Assembly: GCA_027314645.1 (NCBI GenBank)
Contig: DAHVAL010000005.1
Location: 36,419-100,418, forward strand
From: Nitrospirota bacterium
GTDB lineage: Bacteria; Nitrospirota; Leptospirillia; Leptospirillales; Leptospirillaceae
DNA length: 64,000 nt
Direction of reading: 5' to 3'
Under the pieces are notes generated by a model. The model was not told where the DNA came from. It worked only from the letters and a program-made list of their open reading frames with translations, and ran no database searches. Numbering within the stretch: position 1 is the first letter of the stretch; each line of letters starts with the position of its first letter. The position numbers were made by a program, and so were the translations under genes. Positions 1 to 8,416 of the stretch are shown here, one piece after another.

Positions 1-462
1 CTTCAGGACGAACTGCAATCCGCCGCGATTGCCGGGGAAATGGCCGCTGAAGTCTACAATATGCCGATCATGAGACGTCATATCGAAGACCAGCAGGACA
101 ACCAGACACGCTTTCTTGTCATCGGGGAAGGCATTCCCGATCCCACCTCTCATGACCAGACCTCGCTCATGGTGTCCATCATAGATCGCGTCGGCGCCCT
201 CTCCTCCATTCTGGAGCTTATCGCGGTTCACAACGTGAACTTGACCCGTCTTGAAAGTCGGCCCTCCAAGAAAAAGGCCTGGGACTATATCTTTTTCATG
301 GATCTGGAGGGGCACCAGAAAGATCCGCACATTCAGACGTTGCTGGGAAAATTACAAGCCCTTTGTCCTTATGTTAAGATTTTAGGATCTTATCCGGTTT
401 CAGAACAAAAAAGACGGTCTGGACATGGACAGGGGACCCCTCCCGCCGGAGACCGGGGCTAA
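1..462 (+). CDS. pheA: Prephenate dehydratase, C-terminal part (5' end outside window)
   Basis: This is the C-terminal part of the enzyme that turns prephenate into phenylpyruvate in phenylalanine synthesis. The frame is open from base 1. It carries the end of the catalytic domain (AAIAGEMAAEVY, then the TRFLVIG motif typical of prephenate dehydratases) followed by an ACT domain (GALSSILELIAVHNVNLTRL and ESRPSKKKAWDYIFFMD), the usual site of phenylalanine feedback inhibition. The ESRP motif is the classical phenylalanine-binding signature. It ends just before the aroF ribosome binding site, so it is the upstream gene of an aromatic amino-acid operon. Whether a chorismate mutase domain is fused at the N-terminus cannot be seen here. 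Confidence 0.93.
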   Translation, partial: LQDELQSAAIAGEMAAEVYNMPIMRRHIEDQQDNQTRFLVIGEGIPDPTSHDQTSLMVSIIDRVGALSSILELIAVHNVNLTRLESRPSKKKAWDYIFFMDLEGHQKDPHIQTLLGKLQALCPYVKILGSYPVSEQKRRSGHGQGTPPAGDRG

Positions 463-493
463 TATTTAGTTGGGAATTCTTGAAGGAGAAGCC

Positions 494-1513
494 ATGATCA
501 TCGTAATGAAGCCCGATGCGACACCTCAGGATCTTGAACGCGTTTCTGACGCCATCAAGGCAAAGGGGTTGGGCGTCAATATATCAAGGGGCAAGGAGCG
601 CACTGTCGTCGGGGCGATCGGGGATGAGCGAATTTTAACGGAAATTCCTTTGGGCGCTTTTCAGGGAGTGGAATCGGTGCATAAAATTTTACAACCCTTC
701 AAGCTCGTAAGCCGGGAATTCCGAAAGCAGGACACGGTGATCACGTTTCCCAACGGCGTGGTCCTCGGTGGACCGGAAATTCAGGTCATGGCCGGTCCAT
801 GCGCGGTGGAGTCCGAGGATCAGTTACTCTATGTGGCGGAACGCGTGAAAAAAGCCGGCGCCAAGATTCTTCGCGGAGGGGCCTTCAAACCCCGCACGAG
901 CCCCTATACATTTCAGGGACTCGGTGAGGAGGGATTACTCCATCTCGCCAAAGCCCGCGAAAAAACCGGGCTTCTCATCATCACCGAACTCATGGATCCA
1001 CGAGATCTTCCTGCAATGATGAAATACACCGACATCATTCAGATAGGGGCGCGGAATATGCAGAATTTTCGTCTCCTGTCGGATGTCGGCGAGGTGAGCA
1101 AACCCGTTCTGCTGAAGCGGGGACTCTCCGCGACGATCAAGGAATTTCTCATGGCTGCCGAATACATCGCCTCGCGCGGCAATCAGGAAATTATTCTTTG
1201 TGAACGGGGGATCAGAACCTTTGAAACGATGACGAGAAACACCCTCGACTTGAATGCCGTTCCGGTCCTCAAGAGTTTGACCCATCTGCCGGTGCTTGTT
1301 GATCCGAGCCATGGAACCGGGCGTTGGGATCTCGTGATTCCGATGGCTAGGGCTGGCGTCGCTGCAGGGTGTGATGCCCTGATGATCGAAGTCCATAATA
1401 ATCCCGAACAGGCCTTTTCTGACGGAGAAGAATCGCTCATCCCAGACAAGTTCGACAACCTTATGTCCGAAGTGCGAAAAGTTGCATCCGCCGTCGGACG
1501 GTTTGTGGCCTGA
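494..1513 (+). CDS. aroF: 3-deoxy-7-phosphoheptulonate synthase (DAHP synthase, type I-beta)
   Basis: First enzyme of the shikimate pathway, condensing phosphoenolpyruvate and erythrose 4-phosphate. I start it at ATG 494, which has an AAGGAGAA site at 484-490; a TTG at 470 in the same frame lacks one. An N-terminal ferredoxin-like regulatory domain ([20 protein letters not shown]) of about 70 residues precedes the catalytic barrel, as in the Thermotoga/Bacillus type. Catalytic-domain motifs include [20 protein letters not shown] and [18 protein letters not shown]. At 339 residues the length is normal for this subtype. The stop overlaps the tyrA start by one base (TGATG), so the two are translationally coupled. 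Confidence 0.95.
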   Translation: MIIVMKPDATPQDLERVSDAIKAKGLGVNISRGKERTVVGAIGDERILTEIPLGAFQGVESVHKILQPFKLVSREFRKQDTVITFPNGVVLGGPEIQVMAGPCAVESEDQLLYVAERVKKAGAKILRGGAFKPRTSPYTFQGLGEEGLLHLAKAREKTGLLIITELMDPRDLPAMMKYTDIIQIGARNMQNFRLLSDVGEVSKPVLLKRGLSATIKEFLMAAEYIASRGNQEIILCERGIRTFETMTRNTLDLNAVPVLKSLTHLPVLVDPSHGTGRWDLVIPMARAGVAAGCDALMIEVHNNPEQAFSDGEESLIPDKFDNLMSEVRKVASAVGRFVA

Positions 1514-2403
1514 TGCCCCCTGGGGACTTTCCCTTCAGGAAGGTCGCCATCCTTGGTACAGGGTTGATGGGAGGATCGTTCGCCGGAGCCCTGAAGGGCC
1601 TTCCTTCCCCACCGGAAATTCTCGGGACCTCCCGTGATCCAGAAGATGCTTCCGGGGCCCTTTCCCGAGGATGGGTCGATCATGTATTCGCCCGGAACGA
1701 CCTGGCGGTCGTCGAGGCCGACCTTGTTGTTCTCGCGGTCCCTCCCAAAACCGTACCGGACGTCTGGGAAGAAATTGCAGGGGCCATCTCTCCGTCCGCC
1801 ATCCTCACCGATCTTTCATCGGTAAAGGCTCATCTTTTCGAACAATATCAAATGCGATTTCAAACTCTTCTTCCAAGATACACGAGTTCCCATCCGATGG
1901 CGGGAAGCGAGCGTTCTGGAATTTCCGCCGCCAGGCCGGATCTTTTTTCAGGCCGTACCGTTTTTTTGACTCCCTTCGGGTCGGACAGGGCATCGACGGA
2001 GTCCCTCGAAGTCTTATGGACCTCCCTGGGGGCGAAAACATTCACCGTGACCCCAAAGGACCATGACGGAATTGTTGCTCATATCAGTCATCTTCCGCAT
2101 GTCATTTCCTACTGTCTTCTGAATCTTGCCGAAAAGGTCCGGGTAGAAAACCGGTATCCGGGGTTTGACTGGAAGCTCCAAAAAGGGGGAAGCTTTTCCG
2201 ATATTCTGAGGATTGCCCGGAGTTCCCCGGAATTGTGGGCGGATATATTTTCGCAAAACGAAGGGGCAATATTAGAGGCGATGGATCAGTTCGAACGAGA
2301 AATTGCCGAGTTTCGAACCGTCCTTCGTCATCAAGGTGCCCCGGGGATGGCGCGTCTTCTTTCTTCATGGACCTTACCCCTCTCAGACCTGAAATCGCCA
2401 TGA
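1513..2403 (+). CDS. tyrA: Prephenate dehydrogenase
   Basis: NAD(P)-dependent oxidation of prephenate (or arogenate) on the way to tyrosine. The N-terminus has the Rossmann motif GTGLMGGS, followed by the family motifs LTDLSSVK and SSHPMAGSERSG, and the HISHLPH segment of the C-terminal helical domain. At 296 residues it is a stand-alone dehydrogenase without a fused chorismate mutase or ACT domain. Start and stop both overlap the neighbours (TGATG with aroF, ATGA with aroA), which marks tight operon organisation. Whether prephenate or arogenate is the preferred substrate cannot be told from sequence. Confidence 0.93.
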   Translation: MPPGDFPFRKVAILGTGLMGGSFAGALKGLPSPPEILGTSRDPEDASGALSRGWVDHVFARNDLAVVEADLVVLAVPPKTVPDVWEEIAGAISPSAILTDLSSVKAHLFEQYQMRFQTLLPRYTSSHPMAGSERSGISAARPDLFSGRTVFLTPFGSDRASTESLEVLWTSLGAKTFTVTPKDHDGIVAHISHLPHVISYCLLNLAEKVRVENRYPGFDWKLQKGGSFSDILRIARSSPELWADIFSQNEGAILEAMDQFEREIAEFRTVLRHQGAPGMARLLSSWTLPLSDLKSP

Positions 2404-3737
2404 TCCTAGAGGAAAATAAGGGCGGGGCCCTTCATGGAACCTATCGGGTGATTCGCGGACACTCCGTTTCCGGGGTTGTTCGGCCACCGGGAGACAAATC
2501 GATTTCCCATCGGGCCGTGATTTTTGGAAGTATTGCCGAAGGGAGAACGGAGATTTCGGGGTTTCTCAATTCAGCCGACTGTGAGGGGACCCTTCGAGCG
2601 TTTGAATCGATGGGCGTCAGGGTGGATCGACAATCGCCGCATCAAATGGTGCTTGAAAGTCCCGGGAGGTTGAATCTCCTCGAACCGAATGATGTCCTCG
2701 ATTTCGGAAATTCAGGGACCGCCGTTCGACTTATGACGGGACTTTTTGCCGGAATTCCGGGATTTCGGGTGGTGACCGGAGACGAAAGCCTGAGGTCACG
2801 GCCGATGCGTCGGATCACCGAACCATTGAAACGGATGGGAGCCGATCTCGATGGGCGTGAGGATGGAAGTCTTCTTCCCCTTGCGGTTCGCGGGGGAACA
2901 CTCAACCCAATCGTCTATGAGAACCTTCATCGGTCCGCACAGGTCAAGTCGGCCCTTTTATTGGCGGGGCTGGGAGCGGACGGCCCGACCACAGTGATCG
3001 AACCTGATCCCTCCAGAGATCACACGGAACGTCTTCTTCCCAGATTCGGAGGCCGCCTTGAAAAGGTTGGATCTCATGTGACCGTGTGGCCTTCCCATCT
3101 GACCGGAACGGACATTTCTGTTCCGGGAGACATTTCGTCCGCGTCCTTTTTTGTGGCTCTCTCGCTCCTTATTCCAGACTCCCATTTAGTTCTCGAAAAC
3201 GTTGGCCTTAACCCCACTCGGACAGCATTCATCGAACTCCTCTTACGGATGGGTGCGAAAATTGAGGTTGTTTCAAATCCGGAGGGGGAAAATGGGGAGC
3301 CGTTCGGAAATCTTGATATCCGTTTCTCGGAGTTGAAAGGATGCACCGTTCCGCTTGAAATCATCCCTTCATTGATCGATGAAATTCCGATCTTGGCCGC
3401 ATTGGCTGCCTTTGCATGGGGAACCACCGAAATTCGGGGAGCAGCGGAACTTCGCGTCAAGGAATCGGACCGGATTTCGGCGATGGTTTCTGCCCTTCGG
3501 GCCGTGGGCATCGAAGTGGAAGAATTTCCAGACGGCTTGGCCATCATGGGGGAAGGCCCCGACCGGGCCCTTCGCGGAGGACGGATCGACAGCCGGCACG
3601 ATCATCGCATTGCAATGGCGATGGCGGTGCTCGGAACCAGACTTCCTCCCGGAGAATCTCTTCTTATCACCGGGACGGACTTTGTCGATACCTCTTTCCC
3701 GGATTTTTCAGCCCTCTTTAACGGTGTTGTCCGCTGA
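2400..3737 (+). CDS. aroA: 3-phosphoshikimate 1-carboxyvinyltransferase (EPSP synthase)
   Basis: Transfers the enolpyruvyl group of PEP to shikimate 3-phosphate. The chosen start is ATG 2400, overlapping the tyrA stop by four bases (ATGA); the frame stays open upstream inside tyrA but that part has no family similarity. Motifs in order: PGDKSISHRA near residue 30, LDFGNSGTAVRLMTG, GDESLRSRPMRR, SAQVKSALLLAG, DEIPILAALAAFA, RVKESDRI and DHRIAMAMAV. The length of 445 residues is typical. It lies in the pheA-aroF-tyrA-aroA run and couples to cmk by a TGATG overlap. Confidence 0.96.
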   Translation: MILEENKGGALHGTYRVIRGHSVSGVVRPPGDKSISHRAVIFGSIAEGRTEISGFLNSADCEGTLRAFESMGVRVDRQSPHQMVLESPGRLNLLEPNDVLDFGNSGTAVRLMTGLFAGIPGFRVVTGDESLRSRPMRRITEPLKRMGADLDGREDGSLLPLAVRGGTLNPIVYENLHRSAQVKSALLLAGLGADGPTTVIEPDPSRDHTERLLPRFGGRLEKVGSHVTVWPSHLTGTDISVPGDISSASFFVALSLLIPDSHLVLENVGLNPTRTAFIELLLRMGAKIEVVSNPEGENGEPFGNLDIRFSELKGCTVPLEIIPSLIDEIPILAALAAFAWGTTEIRGAAELRVKESDRISAMVSALRAVGIEVEEFPDGLAIMGEGPDRALRGGRIDSRHDHRIAMAMAVLGTRLPPGESLLITGTDFVDTSFPDFSALFNGVVR

Positions 3738-4405
3738 TGTCCCACCGGATTGAATCGGTCGCCATCGATGGTCCGGCAAGTTCTGGAAAATCCACGTTGG
3801 CCCGTGAAGTTGCGCACCATCTGGGGTTTGTGTTCGTCGATACGGGGTCCCTTTACAGAACCGTGGCCTTGGCTCTTTTATCGGATCAAAACTCCCCCTT
3901 CAACGAAGAAAATCCTAAGATCCAGAAAACTCTGTCGAATTTGAATATTTCTGTCATTCCCAGCCCCTCAGGAGCCCGAATCACCATGAGCGGGCTTGAT
4001 GTGACCACCCATCTCCGAACCGAAGAAGTCGGGGCAGTGGCCTCGAGGATATCGGCGTGGCCGTCTGTGCGGAAGGCGCTTTTTGATCTTCAGAGGTCGA
4101 TGGCGCTAAAAGGAAAAATCGTGATGGACGGAAGGGATATCGGAACCGTCATCATGCCGGAAGCGCGTTTAAAGATCTTTCTGGAGGCTGACCCCACGGT
4201 ACGGGCCAGAAGACGCGTGGATGACCTGAGGCAGCGGGGAATACATGCGTCCTACGAGACTGTTTTGGCAGACATTCTTGAGCGGGACCGCCGCGATCGA
4301 GAGCGTCCGATCGCTCCGCTTGTGGCCGCCAAGGATGCCCTCCACCTTGACACCACCCACCTTACCATTGATGAGGCTGTTCGTTGGATCGTCGATCGGT
4401 ACTGA
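3737..4405 (+). CDS. cmk: Cytidylate kinase
   Basis: Phosphorylates CMP/dCMP with ATP. The P-loop is DGPASSGKST near residue 10, followed by the CMP-binding region (FVDTGSLYRTVAL), DGRDIGTVI and the C-terminal DTTHLTIDEAV segment. It has 222 residues, the normal length. The start overlaps the aroA stop by one base, so this nucleotide-salvage enzyme is co-expressed with the aromatic genes; aroA-cmk adjacency is common in bacteria. The plsC frame begins inside its last codons. Confidence 0.95.
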   Translation: MSHRIESVAIDGPASSGKSTLAREVAHHLGFVFVDTGSLYRTVALALLSDQNSPFNEENPKIQKTLSNLNISVIPSPSGARITMSGLDVTTHLRTEEVGAVASRISAWPSVRKALFDLQRSMALKGKIVMDGRDIGTVIMPEARLKIFLEADPTVRARRRVDDLRQRGIHASYETVLADILERDRRDRERPIAPLVAAKDALHLDTTHLTIDEAVRWIVDRY

Positions 4406-5058
4406 ATATTCCTCCTCCGGGATCCATTTCCGGGAAATGGTTTTACCAAAGTGCCAGAGCTTTGCTCGGATGCATCCTTCGGATATGGCTTCCGACCACC
4501 ATCCGTGGAGAGGAAAACATTCCTGGAACCGGGGGGGCGATTGTGGCGTCAAACCATCTGTCCCTTCTCGATGTCCCATTATTGGGATACGCCATAGGCA
4601 GAGAATCAAGATTTCCCGCAAAACCGGAGCTTTTTTCCCATCCATTGTTGGCCAATGTTCTTATGTCCCTTGGAGGGTTCCCGATCACCCGGGGAGAAGC
4701 CGACCGCAAAGCGCTGACCTTTTCCGAGAAAGTCTTGCGAGAGGGGGGAATTCTCGCGATTTTCCCCGAGGGATCTCGTTCGCGCGATGGGTCCCTTCAG
4801 CCCTTCCACAGGGGAGTGGCCATGTTGGCAATGGGATTGGGAGTTCCCATCATTCCGGCCGCAATCACCGGTAGCGACCGGAGTCTTCCGGTCGGACATT
4901 TTTTTCCTAAGGCGTCCAGAATCGAAATCGCTTTTGGTGCCCCCGAATGGCCGCTGCCCGTTCCTTCAGACCCCCAATCGCGAAAAGAGGAAAGCCTCCG
5001 TTTGACCCAGTGTGTCTTTCAACGGATCGAGTCTCTCCGGGCACCTTCCGACGGCTAG
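4384..5058 (+). CDS. plsC: 1-acyl-sn-glycerol-3-phosphate acyltransferase (PlsC family)
   Basis: Probable lysophosphatidic acid acyltransferase of phospholipid synthesis, acting at the inner membrane. Block I is NHLSLLD (the HX4D catalytic motif), block II GGFPITRGEADRKA, block III FPEGSRSRDG, and block IV VPIIPAAITGS. It has 224 residues, in the usual range. The only plausible start is TTG 4384, which overlaps cmk by 22 bases; no in-frame ATG occurs before block I. The acyl-chain and head-group specificity cannot be assigned. cmk-plsC adjacency is common and supports the call. Confidence 0.86.
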   Translation: MDRRSVLNIPPPGSISGKWFYQSARALLGCILRIWLPTTIRGEENIPGTGGAIVASNHLSLLDVPLLGYAIGRESRFPAKPELFSHPLLANVLMSLGGFPITRGEADRKALTFSEKVLREGGILAIFPEGSRSRDGSLQPFHRGVAMLAMGLGVPIIPAAITGSDRSLPVGHFFPKASRIEIAFGAPEWPLPVPSDPQSRKEESLRLTQCVFQRIESLRAPSDG

Positions 5059-5210
5059 GCTTTAAAGGATCGGCGCTTCTTGCAGGGGACAACCGGGTGG
5101 GAGAGAAGGGTGTATGACAGCTCTCCCTTAAGATCTTTGCGGGATTTTCTTCTGAAGGTATCCATGGCGCATAACGGAATTTCAGCTCCATCTCTCCGGG
5201 TTCCACAACA

Positions 5211-5807
5211 TTGACACCCAGCGCATCCCGGAAACCCGACGTCCTTTCAGCCTTCCCCATCCTCTTTAAGGAATTGCTGAGAATCGAAGGAATGACACGG
5301 GAAAAAATCGGGATTTCGATGACCTTCTCCGATGGAAAAGATGGGTCGATCCAGTGGAACGTTCGAGGGATGCGCGCGGGGATTTTTTCGGTGCGGATCG
5401 TCCCGGGAAAGAAACCCGAAATTGCGCTGCGTTTCAATGTTGGAATTCTCAGGATGGTCGGAGAAGAGGCCTTTCGGTCCACCCTTGCCCACGAATACGC
5501 CCATGCCATTGTCTATCGAATGGTCGGGAGAAAAAAGAAATCCGGGTCTTCTTCAGAAGAGACCCGTCCGCACGGAAGCATATGGCGAAATCTCATGATC
5601 CTTTATGGGCATCCTCCAATCCGTTGCCATGATTATCCCGCACTTCCCGTTCATGCGAGAAGGACCTTCAACTATCGGTGTGGAGATTGTCGGCAAGAAT
5701 TCCGGCTTGGAGTTGTCCGCCATGAACGGCTCAAAAAAAAACCCGGGTATCTTGTGTGTGGAAAATGCCGTGGAAATTTGCGTCACGAGCCAAACGGCAC
5801 TTCGTGA
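5211..5807 (+). CDS. SprT-like zinc metalloprotease domain protein
   Basis: A 198-residue soluble protein with the SprT-like architecture: metalloprotease helix HEYAH (the HExxH motif) near residue 94, a further histidine in RPHGSIWRNLM, and a C-terminal zinc ribbon with two CxxC pairs (CGDC and CGKC). Family members are putative zinc proteases related to the eukaryotic Spartan domain; the bacterial role is poorly known. The start is TTG 5211, the first in-frame start codon. The end overlaps the convergent phosphotransacylase by 25 bases. Regulation is not visible. Confidence 0.72.
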   Translation: MTPSASRKPDVLSAFPILFKELLRIEGMTREKIGISMTFSDGKDGSIQWNVRGMRAGIFSVRIVPGKKPEIALRFNVGILRMVGEEAFRSTLAHEYAHAIVYRMVGRKKKSGSSSEETRPHGSIWRNLMILYGHPPIRCHDYPALPVHARRTFNYRCGDCRQEFRLGVVRHERLKKKPGYLVCGKCRGNLRHEPNGTS

Positions 5808-6724
5808 TCCCCTCCATCGTATTCCCGGGGTTTGGCATGCCAAAGAAGGGTGGCAATGCAGGCGGAGAGAAAACGTGAACGCGGCGGATCGCTTCTCGAT
5901 GTCAGGATCACCGGAACACTCGCCCCCAATATGATGCCGGCCAAGGTGGCCCCCGCCAAATATTCCAAGTCCTTGGCTAAGATGTTTCCGGAAACCAGAT
6001 CGGGAAGCAGTAAAATATCTGCAGACCCTGACACGGGACTGGAAATCCCTTTTGTTTTGGCGGCCTCTTGAGAGATGGCATTATCGAAGGCAAGGGGCCC
6101 GTCCACGATCGCCCCTTTGATTTGACCGCGATCGGCCATTTTGGCCAGGCATGCGGCATCAATGGTGGAGGATATTCGCGGATTGACCGTTTCTACGGCA
6201 GAAAGGGCGGCCACCTTAGGTTCCTGAATTCCGAGACAATGGGCCATGTCGATGGCATTTTGAAGAATTTGGGCTTTGGCTTCAAGGTCGGGAGCGATAT
6301 TCATGGCGGCATCCGTTATGAACAGGAATCGCCCATAGGTTGACAACTCTGCCATATAAACATGGGAAAGCCTTTTTTTTCTCCGGAGCCCTTCAAGAAT
6401 CGGATGCAGGAATGTGTCGCTATGGGAGTGCCCTTTCATTAATATCTGAATCCCTCCCTCTTTAACCAATCCCACCCCCATTCGCGCGGCGTCTTCGTCC
6501 GAATGCGCAGGAACGACAGGAATCTCCTGGGAAAGGCCGATCTCCGAAGAGATCTTTTGAATTTGGGAAGGATTTCCAATAAGGATGGGAGAAACGATTT
6601 TTTCCATTGCGAGAAGAGCAACGCCCTCCAAAACTGAACGTTCTCCGGCATCGACGACAGCCATGGTGAGAGGGGGGAACCGGCGGGCTCTATCGGCCAG
6701 AGAGTCAAATAAGGGAGTGCTCAC
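5783..6724 (-). CDS. Phosphate acetyl/butyryltransferase family protein
   Basis: Belongs to the PTA/PTB family that exchanges CoA and phosphate on short acyl groups. Family features seen are PILIGNPSQI, KGHSHSDTFL, FITDAAMNIAPDLEAKAQIL, PKVAALSAVE, VDGPLAFDNAIS and the C-terminal ADILLLPDLVSGNIL and GATLAGIILGA. I chose GTG 6724 because GGAGG lies five bases upstream and the resulting 313 residues match the family. The frame extends to ATG 6958, but those 78 residues (rich in W, H and R) have no family counterpart and no ribosome site. No acetate or butyrate kinase gene is adjacent, so substrate and direction are unknown. Confidence 0.8.
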   Translation of the reverse strand: MSTPLFDSLADRARRFPPLTMAVVDAGERSVLEGVALLAMEKIVSPILIGNPSQIQKISSEIGLSQEIPVVPAHSDEDAARMGVGLVKEGGIQILMKGHSHSDTFLHPILEGLRRKKRLSHVYMAELSTYGRFLFITDAAMNIAPDLEAKAQILQNAIDMAHCLGIQEPKVAALSAVETVNPRISSTIDAACLAKMADRGQIKGAIVDGPLAFDNAISQEAAKTKGISSPVSGSADILLLPDLVSGNILAKDLEYLAGATLAGIILGASVPVILTSRSDPPRSRFLSACIATLLWHAKPREYDGGDHEVPFGS

Positions 6725-7202
6725 ATCGGCCTCCAGGAGGTATCGGGCGAGTGGAAACGCATTTTTTCGGCCCCAGGAACAATAATTCCGGTACAAATTA
6801 TGCCATATGGAGCCCTTATGGTGGAAATGGTCCGGCCATCTTTCTGGAGATAAAATAACGGGGGGTTTTGAGAAAAATCTCTCTAAATCCTCAGGCTTTC
6901 TGGGGGCCGCCCGAAGGTAAGGATGGCGATTGATCTTCTTGTCATCCCATCCCTTCATGGTGTAAAGTTTAACGGTTTGGATGTGGAAAACCTGGTCCCG
7001 TTCGAATTTGGGGACGCTATGGAAACAAATTCCTGGCCCCTCTGATTCCGGCGGTCTGATCTTCGCCTGTCATGCGTCTGCTCTCCTTATCGGGGGAAGG
7101 ATCTGACAGGATCGGCATTGGCATGGTCTGGTTGACCCATGCACGTCATTTTTCCCAAACCTTCCAGTTTGGAATCACCCTGATTCAAGGAGAAAGTTTT
7201 AG
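6725..7202. other. Divergent intergenic region
   Basis: About 480 bases between the phosphotransacylase and the aminotransferase. The left half is open in the phosphotransacylase frame but looks non-coding. A short inverted repeat (CCAAAC with GTTTGG, loop of six) lies near 7155-7172, and AAGGAGAAA sits upstream of the aminotransferase ATG. A TTGACC near 7133 has no convincing -10 partner. No RNA gene was recognised. Confidence 0.4.
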
Positions 7203-8348
7203 ATGAAGAAACAATACCTCTTGGCTCCCGGTCCCACTCCCGTTCCTCCGGAGGTTCTTCTGGCGATGTCCGCGCCAATGATTCACCATCGTTCCCCCGA
7301 TTTTATTCCTGTCATCCAGAAGGTGCGGTCCGGACTCAAGTGGCTTTTCCAAACGAAACAGGAAGTGATTACCGTCGCTGGAAGCGGGACGGCAGGCATG
7401 GAAGCCTCCATGACGAATTTTTTGAGTCCTGGAGATAAGGTCATCGCGGTCAATGGAGGAAAATTTGGGGAGCGCTGGCTCAAGATCGCCAAAGCCTACG
7501 GAATTACGGCGATTGAAGTCTCGGTCCCTTGGGGTGATTCGGTCGATGTGTCTCACGTCGAGAGGATTTTATCGGAAGACCCTTCCATCAAGGCTGTGTA
7601 TGTTCAGGCGAGCGAAACCTCGACGGGGGTCTGGCATGATATCGAGTCATTGGCGCGCATCACCGCCGGCCGTGAGAAGACAATCCTTGTGGTCGATGCC
7701 ATCACCGCCCTTGGAGTGGTCAATATTCCGATGGATCAGTGGGGGATCGATGTCCTGATCACCGGATCTCAAAAAGCCCTCATGCTACCTCCGGGCCTTG
7801 CCTGCATCGGGGTGTCGGAAAAAGCATGGAGCTTGAACCAAGCCTCGAAATGCCCAAAATTCTACCTCGACCTTAAGCGCGAAAAAGACAATATTCTTAA
7901 AGATTCAAATGCCTGGACACCTGCAGTTTCTCTATGGATCGGGCTGGAAAAGGCTCTCGAATTGATGCAAAAGGAGGGGCTCGAGAACGTGTTCGCGCGC
8001 CATCGGCTCTTGGCTCGGGCGACCAGGGAAGGGGTCAAGGGATTCGGTCTCTCCATTTTTGCCCGCCAAACTCCTTCAGATGCTCTGACAGCGATAGTTG
8101 CTCCGGAAGGGTTCGATGGGGAGGCGATCTATAAGAACCTTCGAAGCCAGTATGGGATCACTGGCGCCGGAGGACAGGACCAACTCAAGGGGAAGGTGTT
8201 CCGTGTCTCCCACATGGGGTACGCCGACACTTTTGATGTGATCACTGCAATCAGCGGGATTGAAATGGTCCTGGCCCGCATGGGCTATAAAAGCGCTCCA
8301 TTGGGTGCCGGTGTCGCAAGGGCTCAGGAAGTTTTGATTCAAGGATAA
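7203..8348 (+). CDS. Class V aminotransferase (serine/phosphoserine-pathway type)
   Basis: PLP-dependent aminotransferase of the alanine/serine-glyoxylate family: N-terminal LLAPGPTPVPPEVLLAM, HHRSPDF, AGSGTAGMEA, VVDAITALGVVNIPMD and the PLP-lysine motif GSQKALMLPPGLA. It has 381 residues, with an AAGGAGAAA site before ATG 7203. The next gene is serA, 68 bases on. In several bacteria that lack canonical serC, a class V enzyme next to serA serves as phosphoserine aminotransferase; that role here is inference. Serine-glyoxylate or alanine-glyoxylate transaminase are the alternatives. Confidence 0.85.
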   Translation: MKKQYLLAPGPTPVPPEVLLAMSAPMIHHRSPDFIPVIQKVRSGLKWLFQTKQEVITVAGSGTAGMEASMTNFLSPGDKVIAVNGGKFGERWLKIAKAYGITAIEVSVPWGDSVDVSHVERILSEDPSIKAVYVQASETSTGVWHDIESLARITAGREKTILVVDAITALGVVNIPMDQWGIDVLITGSQKALMLPPGLACIGVSEKAWSLNQASKCPKFYLDLKREKDNILKDSNAWTPAVSLWIGLEKALELMQKEGLENVFARHRLLARATREGVKGFGLSIFARQTPSDALTAIVAPEGFDGEAIYKNLRSQYGITGAGGQDQLKGKVFRVSHMGYADTFDVITAISGIEMVLARMGYKSAPLGAGVARAQEVLIQG

Positions 8349-8416
8349 TAGGTTTCGGTGCAGGGGCCTTTTTGCCGAATCAACCAAAAATTGACATGTC
8401 GACTGCGGAGGGTGTG

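Noticed and set aside
2235..2399. 55-codon upstream extension of aroA
   Set aside because: It lies within tyrA, has no EPSP-synthase similarity, and the ATGA junction at 2400 is a better start.
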